Of a DNA stretch of 64,000 bases, positions 62,594 through 64,000 are shown piece by piece; the first letter of the stretch is position 1, and each line of letters starts with the position of its first letter. This DNA is from Marinicella gelatinilytica (lineage in GTDB: Bacteria; Pseudomonadota; Gammaproteobacteria; Xanthomonadales; Marinicellaceae): the NCBI RefSeq assembly GCF_026410405.1, contig NZ_JAPMLN010000003.1, positions 1 through 64,000 of the forward strand, read 5' to 3'. The notes under the pieces are model-generated. The model did not search any database, was not told where the DNA came from, and saw nothing but the letters and a program-made list of their open reading frames with translations. The position numbers and the translations under genes are program-made.

Positions 62594-62644
62594 CCCGTAG
62601 AAATAGCGGGTTGTTATGATGGGTTTTTATATTGAAAACAACCC
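62594..62644 (+). promoter_or_regulatory. rpsB 5' leader with candidate regulatory hairpins
   Basis: Upstream of rpsB, CCCG-9-CGGG (62594-62610) and GGGTTGTT (62608-62615) / AACAACCC (62637-62644) form competing or nested stems. In Gammaproteobacteria the rpsB leader is known to mediate S2 autoregulation, so this is a plausible equivalent. The exact fold needs to be computed. Confidence 0.5.
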
Positions 62645-62665
62645 TTACAATAGGAAAATAGAATT

Positions 62666-63649
62666 ATGGCAAACGTAACTGTCAAACAGCTGCTGGAAGC
62701 TGGTGCTCACTTTGGGCATAATACCAGATATTGGAATCCTAAAATGGCCCCATACATCTTTGGCGCCCGAAATAAAATTCATATTATCGATTTACGTGAA
62801 ACCCAAGCGTTGTTCAATGACGCTTTGAATTTCATGGGTACCATTGCTTCACGTCGAGGCAAAATCTTATTTGTTGGCACTAAACGTGCTGCCAGTAAAG
62901 CTATTCGTGAAGAAGCCATCCGTTGTGGTATGCCTTTTGTTTCACACCGTTGGTTAGGTGGCATGTTAACTAACTATAAAACAGTTAAAGCGTCCATCAA
63001 TCGATTAAAAGACATTGAAGCCATGCAAGAAGATGGTCGTATGGAACGATTTGTGAAAAGAGAGCAATTAGCGATGGATCGTGAACGTGCTAAATTGGAA
63101 AAAACCTTAGGCGGTATTAAGGACATGAAGGGTTTACCTGATGCCATATTCATCGTAGATACAAAGTTTGAAACAATTGCCATTAATGAAGCAAAAACCT
63201 TAGGAATTCCGGTGGTTGCTATCGTTGATACCAACAACTATTATAAAGATGTTGAGTATATGATTCCGGCCAATGATGACTCGATGAAAGCCATCCGCTT
63301 ATATGCCGCTACTGTTGCTGATGCCATTTTAGAAGGTAAGGCATCGATGCAAATCAGCACCGATGACAGCGCTGAAAAGGAAGACAAACCGGCAGAGAAA
63401 AAAGCTAAAACGGCTAAGAAAACGTCTGCTAAAAAAGAATCAGCTCAGTCGGATGACAAACAAGTAGTTGAAGAAAAGTCTGATGATTCTAAAGAGCCTG
63501 CTGTTAAATCCAAAGACACGGAAGTGGCTGATGAAGCAGATGATAAAGAAGCAGCAGCTAAAACCACTAAAAAGAAAGTGGCTAAAAAGAAAGTAGCCAA
63601 AAAGAAAACCACCAAGAAAAAAGTTGCTAAAAAAGAAAGCGACGAATAA
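62666..63649 (+). CDS. rpsB: Ribosomal protein S2 with long lysine-rich C-terminal tail
   Basis: S2 is about 240 residues in E. coli; this one has 327. Residues 1-235 are the normal S2 ([35 protein letters not shown] and [35 protein letters not shown]-like segments). From about 236 on, the tail is low-complexity Asp/Glu/Lys/Ala, ending in [21 protein letters not shown]-type repeats. A hairpin between rpsB and tsf follows. The reading frame is continuous, so the tail is real in the sequence. Confidence 0.97.
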   Translation: MANVTVKQLLEAGAHFGHNTRYWNPKMAPYIFGARNKIHIIDLRETQALFNDALNFMGTIASRRGKILFVGTKRAASKAIREEAIRCGMPFVSHRWLGGMLTNYKTVKASINRLKDIEAMQEDGRMERFVKREQLAMDRERAKLEKTLGGIKDMKGLPDAIFIVDTKFETIAINEAKTLGIPVVAIVDTNNYYKDVEYMIPANDDSMKAIRLYAATVADAILEGKASMQISTDDSAEKEDKPAEKKAKTAKKTSAKKESAQSDDKQVVEEKSDDSKEPAVKSKDTEVADEADDKEAAAKTTKKKVAKKKVAKKKTTKKKVAKKESDE

Positions 63650-63660
63650 TTTAAGGTGAT

Positions 63661-63694
63661 AGATTGGTTTGATGTTCAATCAAACCAATCTTTT
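63661..63694 (+). terminator. Hairpin between rpsB and tsf (attenuating terminator)
   Basis: AGATTGGTTTGAT (63661-63673) pairs perfectly over 13 bp with ATCAAACCAATCT (63679-63691) around GTTCA, then TTT. In E. coli the rpsB-tsf gap likewise holds a partial terminator that sets the S2 to EF-Ts ratio. Confidence 0.75.
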
Positions 63695-63752
63695 GATTAA
63701 TATGTCACCATAAATTTTACTAGGTGTGGTGATTAAATAACGAGGTAATGAT

Positions 63753-64000
63753 ATGAGTATTACAGCAGCAATGGTTAAAGAGTTGCGTGAAATCACCGGT
63801 GCCGGCATGATGGAATGTAAAAAGGCTCTGGTTGAGACTGAGGGCAACATTGAAGTGGCCGTTGAAAACTTAAGAAAATCGGGTGCTGCCAAAGCGGCTA
63901 AGAAATCAGGCCGAGTGGCTGCAGATGGTATAATTAAAGTTATCACATCTGATGACAACAAAACTGCTTATATTGCTGAAATCAACAGTGAAACTGATTT
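63753..64000 (+). CDS. tsf: Elongation factor Ts, N-terminal part, cut by window edge
   Basis: The 5' end of tsf: [28 protein letters not shown] then [14 protein letters not shown] and INSETD at the edge, the conserved UBA-like N-terminal domain and start of the core of EF-Ts, the nucleotide-exchange factor of EF-Tu. CGAGG precedes the start 6-10 bp upstream. Conserved rpsB-tsf order. About 82 residues are in view. Confidence 0.97.
   Translation, partial: MSITAAMVKELREITGAGMMECKKALVETEGNIEVAVENLRKSGAAKAAKKSGRVAADGIIKVITSDDNKTAYIAEINSETD

Noticed and set aside
1-64000. CRISPR arrays, tRNA or rRNA genes, prophage
   Set aside because: No regularly spaced direct repeats, no cloverleaf sequences and no phage structural genes were seen.

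Overview
The window is a 64 kb stretch of a moderately AT-rich gammaproteobacterial chromosome. The gene set and order point to a relative of the Xanthomonadales/Marinicella group. The evidence is the pyrB-ruvX-yqgE-tonB-gshB | pilG-pilI-pilJ-pilK-chpA-chpB-chpC arrangement known from Pseudomonas and Xanthomonas, a Pil-Chp operon without pilH (as I recall for Xylella), a FimX-like c-di-GMP protein, a type II secretion system, EpmA/EpmB modification of EF-P, and the rpsP-rimM-trmD-rplS and rpsB-tsf loci. The genus assignment is inference; the class is well supported. No rRNA, tRNA, CRISPR array or prophage was found.

Layout. 1-1110 is an accessory edge: the start of an IS30-family transposase, a RelE/HigB-like toxin whose 3' end runs into the IS end, one orphan ORF and a REP-like hairpin. 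1116-4689 is the methionine-cycle operon metK-ahcY-metF (minus strand), with a strong palindrome over the metK promoter/start. 4.8-9.5 kb holds an acyltransferase and an acidic partner protein, an aminotransferase/sulfotransferase pair, a RAYT transposase with its REP palindromes, and yjdF. 9.5-13.1 kb is gshB-tonB-yqgE-ruvX-pyrB (minus), tightly overlapping. 13.5-25.0 kb is the type IV pilus chemosensory (Pil-Chp) operon, including a 2082-residue ChpA. 25.9-28.8 kb encodes the T2SS pseudopilins GspG-K; the remaining inner-membrane components GspL-M-N lie at 46.3-48.7 kb, separated by about 17 kb of other genes.

28.8-37.2 kb carries nadK, a 5'-nucleotidase, an exported cyclophilin, gluQ, fimX-like and the EF-P set epmB | efp-epmA. 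37.3-46.2 kb is a coherent envelope/lipid module: lipoprotein lipase, DUF1302, DUF1329, YCF48-like protein and an RND/MMPL exporter. 48.7-57.1 kb has lgt, a membrane pyrophosphatase, a cNMP-binding/EAL protein, a glycine-zipper protein, transketolase and two small unknowns. 57.2-59.9 kb has a PhaF-like phasin, a patatin phospholipase and a UvrY/GacA regulator. 60.2 kb to the end is ribosomal and translation genes.

Themes: surface motility and second messengers (Pil-Chp, TonB3-like, FimX-like, cNMP-EAL), secretion and lipid handling, and translation. The most useful second looks are the palindromes at metK, the phasin, hppA/EAL and the lipase cluster, the RAYT/REP set with a palindrome inside the transposase gene, the triple-hairpin intergenic region at 53.2-53.3 kb, and the lysine-rich tail on ribosomal protein S2.
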